From Entamoeba histolytica HM-1:IMSS (taxonomy: Eukaryota; Evosea; Mastigamoebida; Endamoebidae), in the NCBI RefSeq assembly GCF_000208925.1, contig NW_001915021.1, forward strand, positions 5,209-37,365: DNA of 32,157 nt, written 5' to 3'. Shown here in pieces: positions 1 to 8,498 of this stretch. The translations under genes were made by a program, and so were the position numbers. The notes under the pieces are model-generated. The model did not search any database, was not told the DNA's origin, and saw nothing but the letters and a program-made list of their open reading frames with translations. Each line of letters opens with the position of its first letter. Position 1 is the stretch's first letter.

Positions 1-1306
1 ACAATTACTACATTTAGTACAAGTATGTTGGCTATCAAATGCATATCCTTTTGAGCATCTTTTACATTCATTACTACAATACTCACATTCTGGTAGTTCA
101 GTGCAAGACACACATTCCCCATTCTTTAATAAGTATCCTTCTTTGCATCGTTTGCATGAAGTATGATCATCTTGACACCATGCACATCCTAAAACATCAC
201 ATTTATCACATTTATTACGATTTAAATAATATCCATCTTTACAACTTTGACATCTATTTTCTTTATAAGTACAAGTTAAACATGCATCTCCTCCATTACA
301 CTTTTCACAACCACCATATGGATCAATATATCCATATTGACAGATAGTTTGCCATCCTTTATTATTACACATATCAACTCCTTCTCCTCTTTCAGTAGGA
401 CATCCTATACATAATCCTTGTGAAAGTCTGTATCTTGTTGTGCACTCATAACAAACACTTCCAGTAATATCACAAGAAGTACATCCTTTGAGTTTGTTTG
501 AACAAAGAACGCATTTCCCATTCTCCAAATAATATCCATCTTTACATCCAGTACATTCATTAAAAGTGTTGCATGTCGTACATTCATTAGGACATGCTAA
601 TCATTAATACTGTGTTATTCTTCATATCATTTACAAATAAAAGACTCAACAAACCAGAGCATAATCCATTAGACAAATATGTTCCAACTTGGCATGAAGA
701 ACAACGAATTGTTGTACATGGACTACACCAACTAGAATCTCCATAAACAACAACACCATAATTTCTTTCACAAGTAATGCAAGAATCAGGACCAGAACAT
801 AAACTACAACCAATAGGACATTCTACTGATTAATTCTTATCTTTGAAAATTTAATGATTCAAATTTTAATTTTATAAAAGAAGCAACAAACGATAGCACA
901 TTCCATTATCTAAATAATATCCTTTAGAACATGATGAACATTGTGTCGGTGATGAACATTCCAAACATGCAGTTGGACACTTTTCACATAGACTTACTTT
1001 AGATGAATATTTTCGTAACCAATATCCTAAATTACATTTTGTACAATGATATTCTTCATCACATGCTTCACACCCTCTTTTACATTCTATTACAGTCAAT
1101 AACCCTCACAAACCAATTAATTTTAATTAATGAAGAAAAAACAAACTATAACAATATGAACAGAAGGCATTATCCCGCCATGAACCATAGCTACATCCTT
1201 TGGTACATGCATGACATAACCCCCATAAACAATAAGGACATTCATCATAACATTGACTATATACATGAAGACTGAATAAAACAATCAACCATAATGTGCT
1301 TTTCAT
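1..1306 (-). CDS. Cys-rich secreted or membrane protein, four exons, C-terminus beyond the window
   Basis: I assembled this gene by splicing; no single open frame covers it. Exons on the minus strand are 1306-1147, 1086-892, 822-655 and 596-1, the last running off the left edge. Exon 1 begins MKSTLWLIVLFSLHVYSQC, a clear signal peptide, followed by CxxC motifs. Every later exon continues a Cys-rich pattern of CxxC pairs and C-x-x-G-Y-Y/Y-L motifs (for example CTGCKDGYYLENGKC, CQSCKDGYYLNRNKC), as in furin-like or growth-factor-receptor-like repeats. All three introns are phase 1, begin GTTTGT and end TAG, and removing them restores one frame. The likely role is an extracellular ligand-binding or surface region. 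In Entamoeba such ectodomains often belong to transmembrane kinases, but no membrane segment or kinase is visible here, so that is inference. ATGs inside exons 2 and 4 are not starts. Confidence 0.85.
597..654 (-). other. Intron 3 of the Cys-rich gene (58 nt)
   Basis: Starts GTTTGTTGAG and ends GATTAG on the minus strand, phase 1. Splicing joins ...LSNGLCS to ACPNECTTC. Confidence 0.85.
823..891 (-). other. Intron 2 of the Cys-rich gene (69 nt)
   Basis: Starts GTTTGTTGCT and ends CAGTAG on the minus strand, phase 1. Splicing joins ...GMCY to QCPIGCSLC and keeps the Cys spacing. Using the earlier CAG as acceptor would break the frame. Confidence 0.85.
1087..1146 (-). other. Intron 1 of the Cys-rich gene (60 nt)
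   Basis: On the minus strand it starts GTTTGTTTTT and ends AATAG. It splits a Lys codon after the first base (phase 1) and joins the signal-peptide exon to the first full Cys-rich exon. Without splicing the frame closes. Confidence 0.85.
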
Positions 1307-1818
1307 CCTTCAAAATAATTATTGATTAGAAGATGATTTTACAACCACAAATAACTCTCAAAAACAACAAGATAGGCATCTAATCCTTTTTTTGCTTTTT
1401 TTTCTGAAACTTCTTTGTTTCTATAGAAGAATTGTATTGCAAATTATTTTCACTCTTTTTAGACAAAACAAATTTCCCCCAAATAATCCACTTCTTTTTT
1501 TATGGTTTTTCAAATAAAAATAACTGTCAATGTTCTTTAATCTTCTTGGATATTTACCTATTTTTAAATGTAAAGAGTCATTACTGCCTGCCTTGACTAT
1601 TTCCAAAAAGATAAAAGAAAAAAAATGCTAAAGAAGTACTTTGTTTTTTTTGAACAACCAAAACCCAATTTGCTAAGCGAGACAAAAACAAGTTCAAAAC
1701 AGCAAATCTCCAAAATATTCAGTTGCTTTTTTGTATTAAATACAAATTGATGGAATGAGTTACTTGAGATTATAATAAAAAATTAACTAAAATTGATAAT
1801 AATAACAAAATAATAGTA
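1307..1818. other. Intergenic region
   Basis: Lies between two minus-strand genes and must hold the promoter of the Cys-rich gene, although no GAAC or TATTTAAA motif is obvious next to its start. It contains T-rich and A-rich runs. A 61-codon open frame at 1421-1606 has no recognisable features and I do not call it. Confidence 0.6.
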
Positions 1819-3081
1819 TTAATGTTTAAATAAAATGAACCTTAGTTGTAATACATTGTTAAGATGAGAAATATTAATGCATTTAATTTCACTTGATGAT
1901 ATGTTACTTTGCTCATTTAAATAGTTAGTGTAAAACACATGTAAGTGAGTTGAATGTAAACCAACTTTGAATTGAATTTCAGGAGAAAGAGCATAAAAAT
2001 AATTCATTAAAATGCCAAAAGATGGTGAAATAAAATCATTAATTTCAAATGAAAATAATGAAGGAAAAGGAGAGTTAATCCAATCAATATCGTTTGTGTT
2101 TAATTGATGATTAAGTGTACCTTGAATGATTTTAATTTGAGTTGAAGGTTGTAGTGTTAGTCTTGTATGTTTCATGAATGAACGAAATAAATGAAAGAAA
2201 ACAAGACCTCCTTTAATTTTCTCTGGAGTTATTTTCTTGATGGCATCAGTATATCGTTTAATAAAATTCAAGACCCCAACACTTGACTTAGAAGCATTAG
2301 CAATTGAAGATAACAGTGTCATTAAAGAAAACCATTGAGACAAGTACATTTTATAGAGTTTATTTTGTGAACAATGATTGACTGACTCTAATAACTCTTT
2401 TGATAATGCTAAAGCAACTAACTCACTACGAGCAAGACTACCCACTCTTGATTTGATCTTAGATAATGATACAAGCAGTCTAATGTCATTATTATCACCA
2501 ATCTTACTTATTTCCTGCTCCAGCTCTTCATCTTTACATTGAATTAAGTCTACTTCAGTATGAAGAGAATTAGAATGAAGTAACAATGGTTTATATATTA
2601 AATCATCAAGAAAATCACCACAAATAATAGTAGAAGAGTCTAATGTTTTTATTGGGAAAATGATATGAAGATAATATTGAAGAAGTAATTCTGGAGAGAG
2701 AACAACATCATCAATATCACTTACCAATTGTTTTCCAAATATATTATTTAATGAAATAATAATAATAGTTAATGGCAAAGATAATTGTAGTATTATTTTA
2801 ACAAAACACGTTCTAACTCTTCTTCCATAAAATGAAGGAGTTTCATAATGTTCTGAATGAATAAATTTAAATGGTGAAGAGACTGATATTTCATTAGTGG
2901 AATAAATGTTGTCAAAAGGAAATGAAGAAGGTTTACCATGAATATAAATGTTTATTTTCTTCTTTGATTTATCCTCAATGAATTTATTTGATGTTCTCAT
3001 GTCATATAAACAAATTTCATATTCATTTGTTTGTGATAGTTGTTGTAATTGTACATTTTTGACAGTTCTAAAGAAATTCAT
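1819..3081 (-). CDS. Hypothetical protein, 420 aa
   Basis: I do not recognise this protein. It is a single uninterrupted frame of normal length for a globular eukaryotic protein, with mixed hydrophobic and charged content. A hydrophobic stretch around residues 93-113 (FVKIILQLSLPLTIIIISL) looks more like a buried strand or helix than a membrane anchor, because polar and charged residues follow directly. There is no signal peptide. The start is supported by a GAACTTAAA element ending 17 bases upstream of the ATG, the usual place for an amoebic core promoter. It is divergent from the U6 gene, with about 480 bp between. It may be a lineage-specific protein; structure prediction would be the best route to a family. 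Confidence 0.75.
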   Translation of the reverse strand: MNFFRTVKNVQLQQLSQTNEYEICLYDMRTSNKFIEDKSKKKINIYIHGKPSSFPFDNIYSTNEISVSSPFKFIHSEHYETPSFYGRRVRTCFVKIILQLSLPLTIIIISLNNIFGKQLVSDIDDVVLSPELLLQYYLHIIFPIKTLDSSTIICGDFLDDLIYKPLLLHSNSLHTEVDLIQCKDEELEQEISKIGDNNDIRLLVSLSKIKSRVGSLARSELVALALSKELLESVNHCSQNKLYKMYLSQWFSLMTLLSSIANASKSSVGVLNFIKRYTDAIKKITPEKIKGGLVFFHLFRSFMKHTRLTLQPSTQIKIIQGTLNHQLNTNDIDWINSPFPSLFSFEINDFISPSFGILMNYFYALSPEIQFKVGLHSTHLHVFYTNYLNEQSNISSSEIKCINISHLNNVLQLRFILFKH

Positions 3082-3098
3082 TTTATCTTTAATCTTTT

Positions 3099-3107
3099 TT
3101 TAAGTTC
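3099..3107 (-). promoter_or_regulatory. GAACTTAAA core-promoter motif of the 420-aa gene
   Basis: GAACTTAAA on the minus strand, 17 bases upstream of the ATG. It joins a GAAC element to a TTTAAA-like tract; both are described for Entamoeba core promoters. The same 9-mer occurs upstream of the sirtuin and Hsp70-like genes. Confidence 0.5.
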
Positions 3108-3526
3108 TGTTTTTTATTAAAAATACAGTTTTAATACAATGAAAATAAATTATGATGATACTCTCTCATTCCTTTATCACAAAGAATATTTGTTTTGTAT
3201 TGATATTAATACCAAATATAAATAAAAATGTTTTTATGAAAAAGTGTATTTGCTATGAAAGGTAATGAAGTTGTTTAGTACAATTATTAAAAGAAAGAAC
3301 TTTGAACCTTCTTTCAAAAAGGAAAACATATTTATTTCATTTTAAATTGTTAAGATTTAATCATCAATCAACATCAATAGTAAATAAATTTTGATTAGTT
3401 GATGTTAAATTAAGGAAATAATTGAGAAAACACTATTTTTAGGATTTATTATTAAAATAAAAAAACTATAAAAATATAATAAATAAAATGTAATCACTCA
3501 TAATTTTAAATAATAATAAAAAAGAA

Positions 3527-3535
3527 TATGTAAAT
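3527..3535 (+). promoter_or_regulatory. Possible TATA-like element of the U6 gene
   Basis: TATGTAAAT sits about 31 bases upstream of the predicted U6 5' end, where type 3 RNA polymerase III promoters carry a TATA box. In DNA this AT-rich the match could be chance; position is the main argument. Confidence 0.35.
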
Positions 3536-3557
3536 GGATAAAAAGAAAAATAAAATT

Positions 3558-3662
3558 GGGATCCACTTCGGTGGAAATCCCATAAAATTGGAACAATACA
3601 GAGAAGATTAGCATGGCCCCTGCGCAAGGATGACACGCTCATACGAGAAGTTAAAAAGTTTT
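3558..3662 (+). ncRNA. U6 spliceosomal snRNA
   Basis: U6 is the catalytic RNA of the spliceosome. The universally conserved core is intact: AATTGGAACAATACAGAG, then AAGATTAGCATGGCCCCTGC and GCAAGGATGACACG. The ACAGAGA box (3598-3604) pairs with 5' splice sites, the AGC triad (3610-3612) binds catalytic metal, and the internal stem-loop follows. The 5' end folds into a GGGAT/ATCCC plus CCAC/GTGG hairpin capped by TTCG, as in other U6 RNAs. A run of nine T at 3659-3667 is the polymerase III stop. The length of about 105 nt matches U6 elsewhere. The 5' end is inferred from the hairpin and could be off by a few bases. Confidence 0.97.
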
Positions 3663-3667
3663 TTTTT
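3659..3667 (+). terminator. RNA polymerase III oligo-T terminator of U6
   Basis: Nine consecutive T residues directly follow the U6 3' end. Confidence 0.85.
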
Positions 3668-3772
3668 GCTATTTTAATAATTTATGTTATTTAAAAAGAA
3701 ATAAAAATGTTATTCAAAGAAATTGAATTGAAAAAAAACTAAAATCTTGAAAAGATAAAACTAAGAAAGTCA

Positions 3773-4711
3773 ATGTTTAGTTGGTTTTTCCGTAAAAGTA
3801 CTCCAGTTGAATTAAGAACGGCATTTGTAGATGACCATACTTGGGTTGCAGAATTGAACTCAGGTGATCAACTTCAAACCATTAAAGAATTGTTTGCGTC
3901 TACGTTTGATTCAGATAATTTTGTTGTTATTGATGAAGAAAAGTCAGTTACTGCTGTTTTGAGTGGAGATGAAAGATATCAATGCACATTAACATTTGGA
4001 TACAATGGAGATAACAGAAGAATTGCAGTAATTTCATACATTGATTCAGAAGACGAAGATATTGTTAAACCAACCATTAATGCTTTTGCATTAGAAATGG
4101 AGAATTATTCATTATTATTTGAACAACCAATTAAAGAACAAAAGCCAATTGAAAATTGTATGGTTCCAATGAAAGAAGTTATTTATGAAAGAGATGTTAT
4201 TATTGATGAAGATGGAAATTCAATAAGTGTAATGTTAAGAGAGAATGTTGATCTGAAGAAGATGCTCAGTAAAATAGGAAAATTGGCTAAAGATAAGTAT
4301 CTTCTTGAAGCCAAAACTGATAATGGTAAATTAGAATTTCATGAAAAAGGAAATGAAGCGTTTAGAATTGTTGTCCAAGTTGGTAGAAATAATGATAAAC
4401 AACGTGTTATGGCATTAACTGCAAGTGAAAAGAGAGTGTATTGGAAAGAATTTACTGAAGCAGTTGTGAGTTTATTAATGAAAGGAAAATGTCTTAGCAG
4501 TTATGCGGTTACTGCTACACTAAGAAAGAATTTAAGTAATACTGCTAAATCTATTACTACTACTGAAGACAAACAATCAAAAGAAGAAAAGAAAGAAGAG
4601 GATCATATTAGTATTGAAACATCCCCAAAAGAAGAAGCAAAAAATGAACAGAAAGAAGAAGTAAAACAAGAAAAGAAAGAAGAAGTTCAAATTCCCATTG
4701 AGCAGAAATAA
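3773..4711 (+). CDS. Hypothetical protein with two similar halves and a Lys/Glu-rich tail, 312 aa
   Basis: I do not recognise a named family. Residues about 23-110 and 148-238 look like two divergent copies of one alpha/beta domain. The best matching segment is GYNGDNRRIAVIS in the first against GRNNDKQRVMALT in the second, each followed by a stretch ending in an amphipathic helix. From about residue 262 the protein becomes a low-complexity Lys/Glu-rich tail (repeated KEE and EEVK), probably disordered. There is no signal peptide or membrane segment, so it is likely cytosolic or nuclear. The ATG lies about 105 bp downstream of the U6 terminator, on the same strand but presumably transcribed by a different polymerase. 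The duplication is inferred by eye. Confidence 0.75.
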   Translation: MFSWFFRKSTPVELRTAFVDDHTWVAELNSGDQLQTIKELFASTFDSDNFVVIDEEKSVTAVLSGDERYQCTLTFGYNGDNRRIAVISYIDSEDEDIVKPTINAFALEMENYSLLFEQPIKEQKPIENCMVPMKEVIYERDVIIDEDGNSISVMLRENVDLKKMLSKIGKLAKDKYLLEAKTDNGKLEFHEKGNEAFRIVVQVGRNNDKQRVMALTASEKRVYWKEFTEAVVSLLMKGKCLSSYAVTATLRKNLSNTAKSITTTEDKQSKEEKKEEDHISIETSPKEEAKNEQKEEVKQEKKEEVQIPIEQK

Positions 4712-5504
4712 AATTTCATTTATTTTTTTTGTTTTTCTTTAGAAATTTTAGAAATAAAAAATAATTTGATTAAAATATTTTTCTTCTTTTCTGTATTTAC
4801 AATTTCATTTACAACTCTAGCAGCATATTAGAAGAATCTTCTAACGTGATAGTTTTGAAATTAACTCTGTAATACCAATATAACATATTGAAGAAATTGA
4901 AATAATCACTTCTTAATATTAAGAAAATCAAATTATGGATATATCTATTAATTGACGTTTTTATTTCCTAAGTTATCTACTCTAGTCTTGAATAAATATT
5001 GAATTATTTCTATATAAATTCAATTCATTGATAATAAAACATATAACTATATTTCTTGTTTTTGCTTTTTATGGTATTTTTATTCTTTTGAAGGATTTTT
5101 GATATTTATTATTACAATTAAAAATATCATTTTCTGTATGTTTATATGAAAAGAGAGAATGACAAAAAAATATTTAATAATTTCAGTTTGTTTCAACTTG
5201 GAATATAATAAAAATCTATTTAGCTTGTAAAACTTAAAGTCTTGATTCTAATGATATAACCATTTTGTTTTTTTTTTTACTTTTCATTCTTCTTTTCATT
5301 CACTTCTAGTACTATAACAATATAAAAGAAACTAAAATAAAAAAATACTTACAGAATTAATAAAAGAGTTTTAGTGTTTATCATATATCATTGAAAAAAA
5401 ACATATAATGCATACTATAATCAAATTTACTAAGTAGTAGTTTTTTAAATATTATTCTTCAAATTCAAAAAAAGAAATTAATTATGATTTACTTAATAAT
5501 TAGT

Positions 5505-5710
5505 ATTTCATCATAGTGAGAAGTGATTGAATCAATTTCTTCAACATGATTTATTTCAATTGAAATAAAGTTTTTTTCAAACATTATCAAATTAAATGAA
5601 GAATTATTTAAGTTGTTATTTGATATTTATTTTGAATTGATAAATATTAAAACACCTCATTCTTTATATTATTTATTTTATGTTGAACATATCAACAACA
5701 TTATATTTAT
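5505..5710 (+). repeat. Dispersed repeat, copy A
   Basis: This stretch aligns by eye with about 15894-16105 in the same orientation. The best block is TTGAAATAAAGTTTTTT then TCAA(A/C)CATTATCAAATTAA, followed by shared TTTAAGTTGTT, TTATTTTGAATT and TCATTCTTTATA. Left of the block, TCATCATAGTGAGAA matches ACATCATACTGAGAA. Boundaries are uncertain. It has no coding capacity that I can see. It may be a decayed SINE-like or other Entamoeba repetitive element. Confidence 0.6.
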
Positions 5711-6241
5711 AACCAATTTTAATTATTATCAATATAACCAACTAACAAGTCAAATTTTTTTCTTGACAATACAAATATGTTTGATTCAAGTCTATTTATT
5801 TTCAATATATTTGTGTGTTGTTAAATAATACTCCAATCATAATAAATACTTCTTTATCACTCACTCTTAATGAATATTAATAAATAAGAACCAATTCATC
5901 TTAAATATGTATTATATCCACCAAAGATAACATCGTAACCAAAGAATAACTAATAGTTCAATACTTTAATTTATTTTAATTTTTGTGTGGTGTTTCTGAT
6001 GTAGTACATTAAAATCCAATATAACTTTACTTTAACAAAGAAGAAATATAAAATGATAAAGACAATTATAAAATTACAAAAAGTTATAATAAGACTGAAT
6101 AAAAATGAAATAAATTATTTCATTATTCATGCATCATTCTTTTGTTTTTTATGACAAATATTATTCTCTTTGTTATTATCATATTTTTATGTTTTTGTTA
6201 TGATCAAAATAAACTAATAAGTTCATTTTAAACATTAAATA

Positions 6242-6250
6242 GAACTTAAA
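6242..6250 (+). promoter_or_regulatory. GAACTTAAA core-promoter motif of the sirtuin gene
   Basis: GAACTTAAA followed by TATATAG, nine bases before the ATG. Same 9-mer as upstream of the 420-aa and Hsp70-like genes. Confidence 0.45.
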
Positions 6251-6259
6251 TATATAGAA

Positions 6260-7339
6260 ATGTCAATTGAAGAATGTCAACATCTTCCAAAACAAATTTA
6301 TGAATTAAAATTAAAAACTTTTTCATTTAAGTGTGAATGTGGTCAATTGACAGAATGTGTTTGTGTAACTTGTAGAAAACCTATGTGTGAAGAATGTCGA
6401 GAGAAACATGAACATCCAGTAAGTTGTGGAACGAAAGGGGGATATTGTAAAGAGTGTAAGAGAGAAATTCCAAAAGAAAAAGTTCAAAAATTATATGATA
6501 CTCTTCCCTTATTTTTACCAAAAAATGCAAAAGGATTTGGATTATTTATGAAATATAGAAAACCATCAAATGTAGTGGTTATGGCAGGTGCTGGAATTTC
6601 TACAAGTGCAGGAATTCCTGATTTTAGAACACCAGGAACAGGGTTATATGATAATTTAGAAGCATATAATTTACCATTTCCAACTGCTGTTTTTGACATT
6701 AATTATTTTAAGTCAAATCCAAAACCATTTTATACAATTGCATCTGAATTAATGCCAGGTCTTGGAAAATATTTTCCAACACCAACACATTATTTTTTAA
6801 CTTATTTAAATAAATTAGGATATATTTCAATGCTTTTTACTCAAAATATTGATGGACTTGAAATTCAATCAGGTTTTCCTAATGAAAAATTAGTTATGGC
6901 ACATGGTAATTATTATTCTGGTCATTGTTTAAAATGTAAAAAATCATTTAAACAAAGTTATTTTATAGATAATGTACGAGATGGAAAAGTATGTTATTGT
7001 GATTCTTGTAAAGGATTAGTAAAACCAGATATTGTTTTCTTTGGAGAAGGATTACCTCAACAATTCTTTAATAATTTTGAAAAAGTAGAAGAGTGTGACT
7101 TATTAATTGTTTTAGGAACTTCATTACTTGTTCAACCATTTGCCTCTTTAATTGATTTAACAAAAAAGAATACACCAAGAGTATATATTAATATGAAAGA
7201 CTTTAATTCATTTAATAAAATTAATGACCTTCAAATTATTGGAAAATGTGATGAATCAATATTAGAAATTGCTGAATATATGGGAATAGGTGATGACTTT
7301 AAAAAATATCTTGAAGAACAACAATTAAAATTAAATTAA
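6260..7339 (+). CDS. Sirtuin: NAD-dependent protein deacylase with N-terminal Cys/His module
   Basis: A Sir2-family enzyme that removes acyl groups from lysines using NAD+, yielding nicotinamide and O-acyl-ADP-ribose. The catalytic domain spans about residues 90-340. It shows GAGIS (110-114) and PDFR (120-123) for NAD binding, QNID (195-198), the catalytic His215 in AHG, the structural zinc cysteines Cys223, Cys226, Cys247 and Cys250, VKPDIVFFGE, and GTSL (286-289). The arrangement resembles the class I (SIRT1-3-like) type. Residues 25-66 form an additional Cys/His-rich segment (Cys25, 27, 33, 35, 38, 43, 46, His50, His52, Cys56, 63, 66) resembling a B-box or other small zinc fold, which may recruit substrate or partner. 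There is no signal peptide. Its stop codon lies 13 bp from that of the convergent gene to the right. Confidence 0.95.
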   Translation: MSIEECQHLPKQIYELKLKTFSFKCECGQLTECVCVTCRKPMCEECREKHEHPVSCGTKGGYCKECKREIPKEKVQKLYDTLPLFLPKNAKGFGLFMKYRKPSNVVVMAGAGISTSAGIPDFRTPGTGLYDNLEAYNLPFPTAVFDINYFKSNPKPFYTIASELMPGLGKYFPTPTHYFLTYLNKLGYISMLFTQNIDGLEIQSGFPNEKLVMAHGNYYSGHCLKCKKSFKQSYFIDNVRDGKVCYCDSCKGLVKPDIVFFGEGLPQQFFNNFEKVEECDLLIVLGTSLLVQPFASLIDLTKKNTPRVYINMKDFNSFNKINDLQIIGKCDESILEIAEYMGIGDDFKKYLEEQQLKLN

Positions 7340-7352
7340 ATGAATTTAGTAC

Positions 7353-8498
7353 TTAATAAGTTGTTTTAACTAATTGATTCTTTTGATAATGAAAAATTTT
7401 ATATAAAATTTTTTCTTGTTGTAATAAAGGAATAAGAATTTCAATAACTCCCTTTCCTCCTTTTGAAAATAAAGGAAGAACTACTCTACGTAATTCACCA
7501 TTATTACCTAAACTATATCGTTTATGGATTTTTATAATTGATTTACAAATATCTGTATATGAATTACCAAAAACTCCTCCTCCTAATAATGTTAATACAA
7601 TTGTCGTTCTATGATTCTTAATTGCAACTAAGTAACATGTCTCATATCCACAATCAAGAGCATATGATAATACTTTGGGTTTTCTATTAACTAATTCATA
7701 ATTCCTATATCCACTACATCCTTGTCCAATATTAATTGCAGCTGCAAATACTTGATCAATTCGATTTCTCATTTGTTTTGGAATAAGTATCATTTCATTT
7801 CTTCCATAAATATAAGTAACTTCTACATTTGAATGAAAGACTGAAAGATATTTTTCTTCATCTTTTTCACTTGGTTCTTTTACATCTTTTTCAAGAATTG
7901 GATATCCATTAATAACATGATAAATTGAATTTAATTCTCCTAGAATTTCTATTTGTTTTTCTTGACTTTGTTCCCATTCTTTTGGTTTTGTCGTTTTATT
8001 ATAAAATGGAAAAATAGTTCTTTGTAATGCAGCTGCAGGTGCTCCAAGAGATGCTATTGGTCCTTGAGTCCCATCATAAATATAATTTGTAGTAAAATTA
8101 AGTTCGTTAGGTTCTATTGTTTCACTCACACTTTCTACTGCATTAAAATTTGAAGCAACAAGAAATACAGAGTTGTTATATTCTTTCATTGCTTGCATTG
8201 TTGCAACATTTACATGATCAATTGATTCATCGTCTTCTCTCAATATAATTTCAAAAGTAATATCTTGAGTAGATTGATGTTGACACTTTCTCAAATCTTT
8301 TAGAGGAACCATTTCAAGACAACCACATGAAAATTCTTCTTTTGTTATTTTATTAACAATAACCATTTCAGGAGTACTATAAAGTGATGGTTTTTGGTAT
8401 ATCCAATTTTCTTTATCAACTCTAAATTCTGACTCAGTTTCTCCTGTAATTCGTTTAACCCAATCTTTTCTTCTTACTTCTTCACTTCGTATACTCAT
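7353..8498 (-). CDS. Macro-domain-like protein (predicted), 381 aa
   Basis: The central and C-terminal parts carry motifs that I associate with a poorly described family found in protists and bacteria and thought to have a macro-domain-like fold: VASNFNAVE (114-122), YDGTQGPIASLGAPAAAL (141-158), an AAAINIGQ segment (252-259) and VLTLLGGGVFGN (301-312). Macro folds bind or hydrolyse ADP-ribose derivatives; the Gly-rich LGGGVFGN loop is where such a ligand would sit. The N-terminal 100 residues include a CGC and a CQH motif and are otherwise unrecognised. No signal peptide or membrane segment is present. It is convergent with the sirtuin, so the two transcripts probably overlap at their 3' ends. 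A TAGTTTAAAA tract lies just upstream of the ATG. The family link comes from memory of motifs, not a search. Confidence 0.6.
   Translation of the reverse strand: MSIRSEEVRRKDWVKRITGETESEFRVDKENWIYQKPSLYSTPEMVIVNKITKEEFSCGCLEMVPLKDLRKCQHQSTQDITFEIILREDDESIDHVNVATMQAMKEYNNSVFLVASNFNAVESVSETIEPNELNFTTNYIYDGTQGPIASLGAPAAALQRTIFPFYNKTTKPKEWEQSQEKQIEILGELNSIYHVINGYPILEKDVKEPSEKDEEKYLSVFHSNVEVTYIYGRNEMILIPKQMRNRIDQVFAAAINIGQGCSGYRNYELVNRKPKVLSYALDCGYETCYLVAIKNHRTTIVLTLLGGGVFGNSYTDICKSIIKIHKRYSLGNNGELRRVVLPLFSKGGKGVIEILIPLLQQEKILYKIFHYQKNQLVKTTY

Larger units (their letters stand above)
3082..3557. other. Intergenic region between the 420-aa gene and U6
   Basis: AT-rich divergent spacer. It holds the minus-strand promoter near 3100 and, near its right end, the probable U6 promoter. 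An 8-bp inverted repeat (AACATCAA / TTGATGTT) lies near 3370-3405. No gene seen. Confidence 0.6.
4712..6259. other. Intergenic region, 1.5 kb
   Basis: AT-rich and non-coding. It holds one copy of a dispersed repeat (about 5505-5710) and, at its right end, the sirtuin promoter motif. A 71-codon frame at 5613-5828 overlaps the repeat, is low in complexity, and is not called. Confidence 0.6.

Noticed and set aside
39..347. 102-codon plus-strand open frame
   Set aside because: Antisense to the Cys-rich exon 4; His/Ile/Tyr-rich composition comes from the complementary CxxC codons.
405..587. 60-codon minus-strand frame
   Set aside because: Wrong frame of the real Cys-rich exon; the spliced frame explains the region better.
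1421..1606. 61-codon minus-strand frame
   Set aside because: Short, no motif, no clear promoter; likely chance in AT-rich DNA.
5613..5828. 71-codon plus-strand frame
   Set aside because: Low-complexity Ile/Tyr/Phe composition; the matching repeat copy at 15.9-16.1 kb shows no equivalent conserved reading frame.
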